Part shown: piece by piece, positions 22,048 through 32,256 of the stretch
How positions within the stretch are numbered: the stretch's first letter is position 1
How the letters are laid out: each line of letters starts with the position of its first letter
Assembly: GCA_021464245.1 (NCBI GenBank)
Contig: JADCRB010000056.1
Coordinates: 310,001 to 374,000 of the forward strand
Reading direction: 5' to 3'
DNA length: 64,000 nucleotides
From: Carallia brachiata
Lineage: Eukaryota; Streptophyta; Magnoliopsida; Malpighiales; Rhizophoraceae
Notes under the pieces: generated by a model
Database searches by the model: none
The model's input: only the letters and a program-made list of their open reading frames with translations
Told to the model about the DNA's origin: nothing
Program-made: the position numbers and the translations under genes

Positions 22048-22660
22048 TCAGCCGTCCTGGCGGGGCCCAAGGCGCAGCTCCAAGTTAAGCTCGGCCTCGT
22101 CTAGTGGGCCGATGATGTGGACGTTGCTGGAGCCTCCAGGCTGGTTGATGCTGCTGGAATATTCTGGGAAGAGAGACAAAGTTTCGCCGGAATGACTTCC
22201 TTCTGCTAGAAAAGTCCCTCTCCTGAACTTAAGTACTTAGGAGGAATTAAATCTTGACTAACTCCGTAAGACCACCAGGACCAGTACGCATGCTTCCACA
22301 AGCTACGGCTTTGATCGTTATAGCCTGAAGAGACCATTGCCGTGGTAGAACTCGGACCTGCTTCATTTGAGGGCGAAGCTGTATCGGAACGGCAGACTGC
22401 TCTTTAGAAAAAGCAGCTCTCAGTGCTAGTTTCTTCCTGCTTCTCTGATTCTGGAACCAATAAAACAAATTTTTTCCTTCGATTACCCCGAGCGGGCGCA
22501 ATCGTGAGACAAGTTGGTAAATTTGAGATGCATTAGGCATAATACCTCCATTGTTTTGGAAGACTTCCTCCAAAATTTGCAGTTGTGCCATGGTTGGTTG
22601 TCATGTTGTGCGGGGTGACCTTTCTTCTCCCTTATCTTGAGGTTCTGCAACTGGTTCCAT
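22048..22660 (-). pseudogene. WUSCHEL-related homeobox (WOX) gene captured in a gypsy element
   Basis: WOX proteins are plant homeodomain transcription factors that keep stem cells undifferentiated, acting in the nucleus largely as repressors. From ATG 22660 the frame reads MEPVAEPQDKGEERSPRTT, then a stop TGA (22603-22601) at the position of the conserved homeodomain Trp (a TGG-to-TGA change would explain it), then QPTMAQLQILEEVF, the second helix region LVSRLRPLGVIEGKN, and helix 3 LFYWFQNQRSRKK with Trp, Phe, Asn and Arg of the recognition helix. The frame ends at 22247. One frame over, 22198-22048 encodes TLSLFP (22182-22165), matching the WUS-box TLxLFP, and a C-terminal LNLELRLG EAR-like repressor motif before a stop at 22048. 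An intron or an indel must separate the two blocks. The order homeodomain, WUS-box, EAR motif is that of the modern WUS clade. It lies between integrase and 3' LTR, in the element's own orientation. Confidence 0.8.
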
Positions 22661-22859
22661 CTTTCTTGTGGCAGAGGAGCAAAGGTCTGGTAAGTGGTGA
22701 AGATCGGTTGAGACTGATGCTGAGTTTCAGACTTAAACCCTCCGTCGCTTTTATATTTTTGGGCCGTTCACAGTTTATACTCATGTGGGTCAGGAGTTGG
22801 ATTGGATTTTGAACTTGGGTTATGGACTGTATGTAGAACTTGTAATTTTTTGGGTTTTG

Positions 22860-23060
22860 GGCTTTGGATTGGATTTGGGTCGAGTATTTGAGCTTCTTGA
22901 CTTGGATTTTTGGATTTAGGTCGAGTGTTTGGGTTTTAGATTTGGATTTTTGGATTTGGGTTGAGTGTTTGGGTTTTGAGTCTGGACTTTTGGATTTGGG
23001 TTGAGTGTTTGGGCTTGGATTTTCGAGTTTGAATTTTCGCTTGGACTTTCAGATCGGGAC
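22860..23060. repeat. Diverged tandem repeat upstream of the WOX gene (TTGGATTTGGGTTGAGTGTTTGGG)
   Basis: A unit built from TGGATTTGGGT(C/T)GAGTGTTTGGGTTTTG recurs about four times. Read on the minus strand it gives a Lys/Asn/Pro/Thr-rich pattern that has no coding meaning I can support. Related wording occurs at 26720-26870. Confidence 0.65.
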
Positions 23061-23064
23061 TTCC

Positions 23065-23065
<1 letters not shown>

Positions 23066-23103
<38 letters not shown>

Positions 23104-23150
23104 CTTTTTGACTTTTTTTTTTTTTTTTTCCTTTTTTTTTTAAAACATAT
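23066..23150. repeat. Long T-rich (minus-strand poly-A) run
   Basis: About 80 bases almost entirely T, with a T homopolymer of more than 30 bases. It follows the pol stop codon on the minus strand; homopolymer length is likely to be uncertain in the assembly. Confidence 0.85.
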
Positions 23151-26100
23151 TTACACATAATACTGTTTCAGAAATTTACCATTGATCGGGCCAATTCGGA
23201 CGCCTTCTTGGTCTGACAGCATGTAAGCGTTGTGAGTATAGGCCTCCTGCACTAGGTATGGCCCGTCCCATTTGGAAGTAAGCTTGTCACCAGGCCGATG
23301 CTTCATGTTGATGGGCCGTCGCACTGCAAGAACAAGGTCTCCAACTTGAAAAGATCGAGGGCGGACCCTGCGGTTGAACGTGTTGGTGAGCCGGGCTTGG
23401 TAGCACTCAAGTTGCTGTTGTGCTTCAGCCTCCTTTCATCAAGGGCTTCTAACTCATCCAGACGTAGGCGAGCATTCTCCTCCTGTGTGAGTCCTTCCAG
23501 AACAGCCATGCGCAGAGATGGAATCTGTGTTTCCAACGGCAGTATTGCTTCGACACCGTAGACAAGTGAGTATGGCGTCGCCTGTGTTGGAGTCCGGTAA
23601 GTTGTACGATACGCCCATAATGCCTCCGGAATTCTGTCATGCCAATCTCTTTTGGATTTAGAGACTACCTTCCGCAATAGGTTGCATAAGGTCTTGTTGA
23701 ATGCTTCCAAGCCATTTGCTGGGGCATTGTACATGGATGACTTGTACTGCTTGAACTTGAACTTCTCGCAGAGCTTGTCCAAGCTGTTGTAGAACTGCTT
23801 ACCATTATCAGTGATGATGAATCGAGGGACTCCATAGCGATAGATCAGCTGAGTCCGGATGAAATTGGCAACATGCTCCTTCTTTACCTCTCTAAGTGGA
23901 ATGGCTTCGCCCATTTTGAGAAGTAGTCGTTGCTGCGAGGATGTACAGGTGACCCAGGGATGACTTTGGCAAGGGCCCCACTAAGTCGAGACCCCAAGCT
24001 TCAAAGGGCCAGGATGAGACAGTTGGATGCAGTGGCTCCGGTGGTTGATGTATGTAATTGCATGAAATTGACAAGCTTGACAAGTTTTAGCAAACTCAAT
24101 GGAATCACGTACCATGGTTGGCCAGTAGTATCCCATCCTTCTGAGTTGAAGTGCAACTTAGGCCCTGATTGATGTCCGCCACAAACACCAGAATGTGCTT
24201 CAGTGAGAGCCTGTTTTGCCTCTTCATTGCTAGGCAGCGAAGTAAAACTCCATCAAAAGACCTTCGATACAGAGCATCCTTGAGATATGAAGCGGGGAGC
24301 TCGTCGTTGAATTTCTGTCTTATGACGACGATCTTCGGGCAGCTTCCCGTGCTGTAGGTAGTCAATGATTGGTTGGCGCCAATCTCGTCCTCCGCGAGAC
24401 GTACAGATACAGCGTTGGCTGCTGTAGTTTCTTCATCATCCTTCTTGGCACTATCCATTTCTGGCATACGGCAACAACTGTAGCCTGGATTTCTGACTTT
24501 GCAAGAGAGGTGGCCAGGTTAGCCAACGCGTCTGCCTGAGTGTTTTCTCGTCGAGGCACATGCTCCAAGGTGATGCTTTCAAATTCATCCATTAGCTGTC
24601 GAGCACGTTGATGGTAAGGCGCAAGGTCCTCTTTCTTCACGTCATACAACCCTGTAAGTTGGTTGATGACGAGCTGGGAATCTCCATGGACTTCTATAGT
24701 TGGAATCTTCATATCGACAGCCATTTGAAGACCAATGATCAAAGCCTGGTATTCAGCAACATTATTTGAACATAACTCACCGAGAATGATAGCATATGGT
24801 AGTATTTGTCGTTGAGGAGTGACAAACACTATGCCGGCACCAGCACCATCACGTCTTGCTGCACCATCAAAGAACATCGTCCATGGTGGCAGTGTCTCAA
24901 TGTAAAAGACCTCTTCATCTGGAAGATCATCTGTGAACTCCCAATCTGACGGAAGGGTGATCTGCAAGGAAGTCTGCTAGAGCTTGTCCTTTGACTGCTT
25001 TTTGAGGCACGTAGACAATGTCGTAGCTTTGTAGGATTACTGCCCACTTGGCAAGTCGTCCTGACAAGATTGGTCTAGATAAGATATATTTGACAGGATC
25101 AGCTCTGGCAATGAGACGTACCGTGTGAGCTTGCATGTAGTGCCTCAGCTTGTCAATGGCAAAGAACAGTGCTAGACATGTCTTTTCAATGGGCGAATAA
25201 CTCAGTTCCGGACCGTTTGGTGTTCTACTCAAGTAATATAGGGCAACTTCTTTTCCTTGCTCATTTTCCTATGCAAGTAAGGCTCCCAAAGATCTTTCCT
25301 GCGCTGCAATGTAGAGAATCAACGACTTTCCTTGAATTGGAGCTCCCAGGACTGGTTGATTGGAAAGGTACTTCTTTATGCTCTCAAAGGGTTTGCTGCA
25401 AGCTTCGTCCCACTCGAAGTTGACATCCTTTTTCATTAAACGATGGAAAGGTTGACATTTCCCAACTAAGTTAGAAATAAAACGGCGAATGTAGGCCAGC
25501 TTTCCTTGTAAACTTCGCAGCTCGTACAGGCTTTTAGGTTCAGGCATCTTTTGAATTGCCTCAACCTTTGACTGATCAACTTCCATTCCACGATACCTTT
25601 TGGGGTGCGAAATACTGTCAACTCCTCGTCTTCTGGTGCCATTCTGATTTGGTTATAGGCTGAAGAACCATCCATGAAGGACAATGCTTCGTGACCCGTT
25701 GTTGCATCGACTGTGATCTCCGTTATTGGCAACGGAAATTCATCTTTCGGATAGACCCTGTTAAGATCTCGAAAATCAACACATACCCTTAACTATCCAT
25801 TCTTCTTTCTTACCGGGACTATATTGGCAATCCATGTTGAGTAGGTGACCTCTCGGATGAAACCAGCATTGATTAGCTTGTTAACCTCCTCCTCGATTTG
25901 TGGAATGAGTTCCGGGCGGAACCGTCGTTGTGGCTGCTTGACAGAATGAACACCTTTCTTTACTGCTAGATGATGCACTGCAATTTTTAGGTCAAGTCCA
26001 GACATTTCTTTGTAACTCCATGTGAATACATCCCTGTATTAACTTAATACCTGAACATATTTTTGTTCTTCTTCTACAGTAAGTAAAGCACTTACAAATG

Positions 26101-26190
26101 TAGGTTGGGGATCTTCTGGAAAGTCAAGATTGACCTCCTTGAGTAACATGTAATGCAGATATCCTGACTTCATTTTTTCTGTTTGATTAG
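23151..26190 (-). pseudogene. Gypsy pol: truncated RT, RNase H, second RNase H, integrase
   Basis: Read right to left: a pre-RT linker (about 26190-26030, with VFTWSYKEMSGLDLKI-type text), RT fingers (25793-26005, RFRPELIPQIEEEVNKLI), a palm fragment with SFMDGSSAYNQIRMAPEDEE and FRTPKGI, then a junction near 25595 where sequence jumps to MEVDQSKVEAIQKMPEPK. The YxDD active site and about 90-100 residues are missing. RNase H 1 is at about 25240-24930 (YSPIEKTCLALFFAIDKLRH). A second, archaeal-type RNase H is at about 24905-24480 (FFDGAARRDGAGAG, NNVAEYQALIIGL, GDSQLVINQL). Integrase follows: core Asp in WGLDLVGPLP, Asp in ITDNGKQF, Glu in ANGLEAFNKTL, and a C-terminal KWDGPYLVQEAY segment ending at the stop 23151. 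Stops and frameshifts interrupt it throughout. Confidence 0.92.
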
Positions 26191-26389
26191 ACGAGCCTGT
26201 CTTTGAAGCACTTCTGACTCGGGTTGGGTGTGTCCTTCCTCCTATTTAGGATTAATAAAAAAAAAAAAAGAAAGGGGCTAACCTTCTGGACACATAGTGT
26301 AGGACTGGGATGGTGCTTGCAGATGGAGCCTCCTACAAGCGAAGTTCAGCTGGCTGTGGCTGCTTCTCACCTGTTAGGGTCTGCATTGT

Positions 26390-26720
26390 TGTATTGTCGC
26401 CTTTTATACTCATGCGAGGTAGGAGTGTTGAATTGTGGTGTCGCCTTTTATACTCGTGCGAGGCAGGAGTGCTGAATTGTGATGGATTGATTATCGCCTT
26501 TTATACTCGTGCGAGGCAGGAGTGTTGAACTGTGGAGCTGTTCGCCTTTTATACTCGTGCGAGACAGGAGTATTTTGTTGAACTGGTGAGCTGTGGAGCC
26601 TGAGAGTTGGTGAGCTGTTGAGCTGCTGAGTTGTTGAGCTGTTAAACTGCTGAGCTATTTGGTGAGCTGTTGAGCTGCTGAACTGTTTGGTGAGCTATTG
26701 AGCTGCTGAGCTGGACTTTG
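26390..26720. repeat. Tandem repeats in the gypsy leader region
   Basis: Four copies of a unit starting CGCCTTTTATACTC(A/G)TGCGAG (26399, 26442, 26495, 26543), each followed by GGAGTGTTGAA(T/C)TGTGG-like sequence, then a GAGCTGTTGAGCTGCTGAG array to about 26715. A single related unit lies at about 22735-22800, next to the other repeat block. No coding frame is supported. Confidence 0.8.
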
Positions 26721-26879
26721 ATTCAGGGTTTAAGTTTTACCCTCGAATCTGGATTTGGACTTTGAATTTAGATTTGGGCTTTGAGCCCGAGTTTAGTCGA
26801 GTTTATGTTTGACTTTGAATTTGAGTTGGGATTTGTGATTTGCCCCCGAATCTAAATTTGAATTTTGATGAAGGGTTCT

Positions 26880-27160
26880 GACAATGCATAAGAGCTTCAG
26901 ACGTCTTTTTTTTTTCTTTTCTTTTTCTTTTTTTGGCTTTATTCATGCTTCTTGTTTTTTTGGTTTTTTTTTTTTGCACTTTTTTTTTTGATCTTTTTCT
27001 TTTTTTTGAAATTTTTTTGGCTTTTTTTTGAATTTTTTTATTTTATTTTGTTTTTTTTTTGAGAACTTTTCTTTTTTGCTTTTTTTTATTTTTCATTTTT
27101 TTTATTTTTATCTTTTTTTTCATTTTTTTATTTTTTTATTTTTTACATAACAATGCTTCA
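26880..27160. repeat. T-rich low-complexity tract
   Basis: Runs of T broken by single C, G or A over about 270 bases. Hydrophobic Phe-rich frames here are composition artefacts. The tract parallels the one at 23066-23150. Confidence 0.85.
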
Positions 27161-27165
27161 GAAAT

Positions 27166-27507
27166 TTACGGCAGTTTGGGCCAGTCTGGATGCCTTTTCT
27201 CGATAGCAGCAATTTGCTTGTCTACGATTTCCTGCAGCTGTAACATTCCTCTTTCGATTTCTGTAAGCAAGTCATCAAGGTTAGGAGCGTCTGTCGGCAT
27301 GGGGTCAACGTTGATAGATGATGCGCTACGAAAGACTGTTGTAGAAGGCTCTTCTAGTCTCTCCATGCTTACTTCTACAGAACGTGTCGGATCCGACTTT
27401 TCGGTAGAATTTGATGCTCTACCCCTAACTTCGGTGGGAATAGATGATCGATTCCTCCGTTTGATGGCAAAGTCACGTGAGAAATCTAACTTTTGTGTGA
27501 GCTGCAA
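27166..27507 (-). CDS. Gypsy ORF1, coiled-coil-like protein of unknown role
   Basis: An intact 113-residue frame near the 5' LTR. The C-terminal third (NLDDLLTEIERGMLQLQEI) has heptad-like Leu/Ile spacing. It lacks a zinc knuckle and I cannot match it to gag. The last ten codons overlap sequence resembling the integrase 3' end at 23151-23215, in another frame, so the C-terminus may be a fusion product. It could be a gag remnant or the small extra ORF found in some Tat elements. Confidence 0.4.
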   Translation of the reverse strand: MQLTQKLDFSRDFAIKRRNRSSIPTEVRGRASNSTEKSDPTRSVEVSMERLEEPSTTVFRSASSINVDPMPTDAPNLDDLLTEIERGMLQLQEIVDKQIAAIEKRHPDWPKLP

Positions 27508-27719
27508 GTCTTCTATTTTAATTTTGTTGGTGGCGAGAAACCTTGTTTTTGCGTGAGTCTGTGGACTCTTTTGAGTGGCAAGGAACTGTGTCAGTCCTCG
27601 GGTTTGTGGTCCTGCGTACCCAGGTAGGGTAGTTGATGCAGGCAGTGGAGCAGTTATCTTCTTTTTTGTGGAAGCAGTGGTTGTACTTCTTTTGGTGTCA
27701 TTTGATGTGCTGGATACTT

Positions 27720-27826
27720 GTTAAAAAAAAATATTTTTTTTACTTTTTCACCTTTTTCGTCTTTTTCTCTATTTTGTCTTTTTCTCTTTTTCTTTTTCTT
27801 TTTCTTTTTTTTTCTTTTTCTTCGGC

Positions 27827-27861
<35 letters not shown>

Positions 27862-27912
27862 TCTCTTTTCTGCTACTTCTTTTTTTGCCTTTTTTTTGTT
27901 TTTTTTTTTTAA
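27720..27912. repeat. T/CT-rich low-complexity tract near the gypsy PBS
   Basis: Almost pure T and C on the plus strand (purine-rich on the element's coding strand). Phe-rich frames are artefacts. Confidence 0.85.
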
Positions 27913-27938
27913 GGAACAAGAGATGGGAGGTGAAGAGA

Positions 27939-27960
27939 TCCCACCGAGCGTGCCAAAAAT
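27939..27960 (-). other. Gypsy primer-binding site
   Basis: On the minus strand TTTTTGGCACGCTCGGTGGG follows the 5' LTR end (TTTACA) after two bases. TGGCNCNCTCxGTGGG is the shape of PBSs in Tat-type elements. The exact tRNA is not assigned here. Confidence 0.65.
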
Positions 27961-27961
27961 T

Positions 27962-28805
27962 TGTAAAGGGTAAATTTCGAGTCTAAAATAATTAAACTCG
28001 AAAATACAAAAATAAATTACAATAAAAAATTGTAAAATAAAAAGAAAATTTACGTGGAGTCAATCTCCGTAGATCCTCCGATTAGTGTTCCTTTTTCTAC
28101 TCCGTCAAGGGCTGCACGAGTTTGATCTTGACAGCAGTAAATTCCACAGCTTTATCTTGAACTGGGTGGACTGAAACTGGATCTGATTTGGACGTTTAGA
28201 CTACGGTTAAGAACCGCAGAGACCTGATCTGAGCCGATCTGGTTTAATTTCACCGAGGGTCGAAGGGACTTGTTCTCGGATGAACTGTCTGGATTTTGCT
28301 GAGGGCCGTATGAGACTTGATCCCAGCTGGATTTGCAATATTTTGATATTTTGGATATTTTCTCTCTCAGATTCTGATTTGAGGCGACTGGAGAGTGTAT
28401 ACCCAAAATATTTTTGAAAATGTGTATGATAAATATTCTAAACCTTTACTTTAGAAGATCACACTTAATAGCGTATAAAGTGTATATGCCCAAAATATAA
28501 AAACGTATGGAAGAGATTGTTTTCTCTTTTTGGGACAATTACAAATTGGATTTCCTTTACAATTCCAATTTGCAATTGTTGCTGCCCCGTGTTTGTTTTT
28601 TTTGTGTCTGTCCAATGGCCATTGGTTCTGCCTATTTATAAGTTTTTTGGGTAGTACTGTGTGGTACTGTGTCAACAACTTTTTGCTGAACTTTTTTTTT
28701 TTTTTGTCGGTGCCTAACTTTGAAATTTTTTTTTTCTTTTTCTAAAAGCTGACCTTCTAAGATTGCCTCCTCTCTTTTTTTTTTTTTTTGTTTCATGTGT
28801 TTATA
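27962..28805 (-). repeat. Gypsy 5' LTR (844 bp)
   Basis: Matches 20292-21129 throughout. It keeps TGTAAAGGG at its inner edge (27962); its outer edge reads TTATA where the other LTR has TTACA. Confidence 0.93.
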
Positions 28806-30754
28806 ATGAATTCAAATATCAAATCTCACTTGAATCTTTTCCTTCCAATTCAATTAGACCAAATAAAATTGGACAGTTGTTTCCGGCAATTGTTTCGCCA
28901 CTTTGTTTACAACACCGCTGTACTTAAAGGATGTAGATTATTATTTGTTTAGAATGAAAGATCTTTTTTTTTTTTTCTTCTTTATAAATGTACGAAATAT
29001 GCACCAACTTAGCTATTGGGATGACCTGAAATAAGCAAACAGTTAGTCTTATATATTTTATATTTTTGTAATTAAATTTTATAAATTTGGACCGTTTTGA
29101 TTGAGTCTTAAACGTTAATAGATTTATTTCAATTAAATACAATTTTGGATAAAAAAGTTTTGACCATTAAGTACAGTTGGTTTTCACAGTTAAACATTGT
29201 GAAATATAAAGAATATGCAGAGTAAAAATTATTTAAAACCATAAAATTGCATATAAAACAATTATTCTAAATTATAATTTATTGAACAAAATATATCTCA
29301 AAAAACAGAAACCCAAAATGGAGATATTTGTCGCTGCTCTGTCTGCTGTAACCAAGCAAGGAGATGGTGGAACTCTTAGCCTTTCTTCTGCTTTCTTGGC
29401 CCCGCCGCGTTTGTTGCCAGGGATGGATCTTAATGGGGGCGAGGGGCGCCCCCTCCCCGACGGCCTTATTTATTCATAATTAGTGTATGCATAAAATTCA
29501 ACAGAAAAGCAATTTTAGTCCAGTGGTTAGTGCGCTTGCTTTCCCCTTTGAAGTCTTTCGGTGTTTTATTTTTGGGAATTTCACCCCAAGCACAAGTACA
29601 ACGACAGACAGTTGAAGTTCAAAGTCTCTTCAATCTTACAAATACAAAACGTCGTCAAAGACTATAGGATATACACAATATTTTTGAGATAAAAATGCCA
29701 CATGCAAAATATTTTTGGAATACAAATGTTATAAATAAATAGATTTACTTTGAAATGTTACTATTTAAGGCAGTAGTCTAATGATAATTCAGTACGTATC
29801 TTACGTAATTAATTCGAGTTCAAATTCAGGAGCTCACATTTTCCTCTAATCAATGGAATGGATGCCCTCACCTAAATTAGGGTTGAAGGTTTGGTCCAAG
29901 CGCAGCAGTTAGATCTAGATCTGACAATCATCGAGTAGATTATGGAAAAGTTACATCTGGACTTAATAATGTGGCAGTGGATTTATTCTTATGGAGGTGA
30001 TTAAATAAAGTATTCAAATGGGATATTACTTGGATACCAGTCTACAAGTGTGATAACAGATATACACACGCGATATGCTTTTTTTCACTGTTTAAAAAAA
30101 AGTTTGAAATGTCGCCAACACTATTTTTAGAAGTATTTTATTTTCTAAAAAATTAACTATTGGCAATGAATAATATAAAAAAAAAAATACATAGAAACAT
30201 ATTGTATATACAAATATGTTTTTTTTTATGGAATTAAATTTAATTTCATTGGTTCCAATATTTACAATGAAAAAACTTTCTCTGTAATCACTATCTTAAA
30301 GCATCTATTACAAAATTTTACAAGATATAAATGATTAAATAATTGTATCATTACTTATCTTTATATATATATATATATATATATATACTTGATTAGAAGA
30401 AAAATAGAAAGATAATATTCAAAAATTAAAACTCATAAAAACTAATTATGATGTTCATTAATTAAAATAATTAATATATTTTTATAAGACTAGTTTAGAT
30501 TAACTAGAAGTAAAAAGATTTTTTATAGTACTAAAATAAAAAAAGAATGTCAAAAATAATCATTTTATTGTTTAATCAGTAACAAGTTGTTTAAATTTAA
30601 TCAAATATTATAATTTCATTATATTCATTAGTAACGAAAATCAATAACAGTAAATAGTAATTAGTAATAGCAACAACAATTAATAACAGCAAACATTAAT
30701 TAACAATAAAAATAGCAAAACCAAACAACTCATGGGTGGGTTGTTTGGGACTAT
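28806..30754. other. Intergenic, no supported gene
   Basis: 28860-28935 is the continuation of the pre-insertion flank shared with about 59000-59060. A GC-rich patch at 29396-29465 contains the palindrome AGGGGCGCCCCCT. About 29515-29540 reads TTAGTCCAGTGGTTAGTGCG, like a tRNA-type A box, but no B box follows. A (TA)13 run lies at about 30363-30388. The frame at 29282-29479 is not assigned. Confidence 0.45.
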
Positions 30755-31040
30755 GCAGGCCATCCTCTTCTAGTAATTTTAAAGGGAATCAGAGGTGAGT
30801 ACCTAGTTGATGTTTTGGAGCTATTAACTATTGTTAGCAATATAATGGCCTAATCATCTATCGCTTTCCCAATTATATATGGAATTCGACTACCTCATTA
30901 CCCGTCAAGGCTTCAACAACAATTGGACAGCTTGCGGTAGATGGGCATATCCTATTCACTTTGTTCACTAGATTCACTGTACAACATGTACATAGGGATA
31001 GTAATCGAGTGACTCATATGCGCGAGAAGGGCTGTTAAGG
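30755..31040 (+). pseudogene. RNase H-like (RVT_3) fragment, probably from a LINE or host RNase H-like gene
   Basis: One plus-strand frame reads VKASTTIGQLAVDGH, then FTRFTVQHVHRDSNRVTHM. This resembles the C-terminal half of plant RNase H-like domains, in which a V(R/H)R..N.VAH motif is conserved. It is short, with stops upstream and no accompanying RT. Confidence 0.5.
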
Positions 31041-31410
31041 GGAGAAGAGTTTGTTTGGGATGAGTCTAGTGCTAACCAAGTCTTTTCCATTGTTGAATGT
31101 GATGCATGCCATTCTTCAGGTTAATCAAAACTTCTGCTTACAAATATATTCTCGATTGTACCCACTATACCAACTAATGTTTCCATCTTTGGTGTGTCTT
31201 CCTCTCTCACTTTCGCACTTGGAGGTAATATATGAGTGTTTAGAACTAGTGAGAATGAGTGTGATTAATTAGGGAATTTGTAATTAGCAAATACAATTTT
31301 TGTTTTAATTTTTTGGATTTATTTTTATTTTAATTCTGATTTCCGATGTTAGGCTTAATACATGTTTTATTTTTAGTTAAGTCTGATTAAGCTTACACAA
31401 TTACCCGTTC
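31041..31410. other. Intergenic, nothing recognised
   Basis: AT-rich sequence between the RNase H fragment and the start of the duplicated unit. A 73-residue frame at 31051-31272 has no recognisable feature. Confidence 0.4.
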
Positions 31411-32256
31411 GTTAGTCCATTTATTAGAATAAAAAAAACAGAGAGATATCACTTCTTTTAGCAAAATTTTAGACTCGACATCACTATTATATCATAGTCA
31501 GTAAATTAATAAATTCAAAAATAATGAAATTTTTTACAACAATGTGATAAACTTTATGGAAAGTATTAGTGCAATAATCAAACTAATAAAATTATAAGGC
31601 ATCGTAGATATGGTACAAAATGAACGTAGTGCACATTTTGTTAATTAATTAATTCTAATGTGTCATTAATTTCTATTCCCAAATATCGTTCTTTTTCCAT
31701 TGTCTTCCACAAAAGTGATGGCCATTTTGACCATGTCACTGCGACTGCCAACGTTGAAATGACCCTAGTACACATTTTGTTAATGCCAAAGCCGCAATTT
31801 TTTCTTGAAGGCATGTTGAAGCTTACAAATTCTTACCGATTATCAAAGAGATTATGTTTTATCGCTTCATTATAATAAGTGTTTATATTTGTCATCAAAG
31901 TTATTTAATAATCAATGTAAAGTTTTTTTTTTTTTTTATTAAGATAGTAACTTAGATTCGTGAGCAAAACACTTGATAAATTTAAATTCTTAAATAAAAA
32001 TATAAACAACTAAAAATAAACTCATATCATGACACTACAAGAGATCACTTCTTTTCAAGCTATTTTTTAATACTTTATAAGCGTTACTCCAAACTATAAT
32101 ATTTTAGCAACAAACGATCGTATGTCCATATATCAACACATACATATATATAATAAAACTTGATATTCAGGTAATATGTTGTCTGAATAACTTTTGGTAT
32201 GGTCGTAAACATTTATTGAAATACATATATTCGTTGGACTATAAAGGTTGCAGTTC

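Larger units (their letters stand above)
20292..28805 (-). mobile_element. Ty3/gypsy element, Tat lineage, non-autonomous, carrying a WOX-type gene
   Basis: Two LTRs (20292-21129 and 27962-28805) in direct orientation, with the 5-bp TSD ATGAA at 20287-20291 and 28806-28810. The coding strand is minus: 5' LTR at the right, PBS, a short ORF1, repeats, pol with RT-RNaseH-second RNase H-integrase, an extra region with a homeobox gene, and the 3' LTR at the left. A second RNase H is the hallmark of the Tat/Ogre/Retand group. gag and protease are not recognisable and RT lacks its catalytic core, so it cannot move alone. LTRs are about 95-96% alike by eye, mostly substitutions, so it is older than the copia element at 4967. 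It sits directly beside a SINE TSD. Confidence 0.93.

Noticed and set aside
23298..23561. 87-residue plus-strand frame
   Set aside because: Antisense shadow of the gypsy integrase C-terminal region.
27059..27986. Phe-rich plus-strand frames
   Set aside because: They are translations of T-rich low-complexity tracts on the non-coding strand of the gypsy element.
29282..29479. 65-residue frame starting MEIFVAALSAVTKQ
   Set aside because: A faint resemblance to the start of glycolipid-transfer-like proteins was considered, but it is too short and runs into GC-rich repeat-like sequence.
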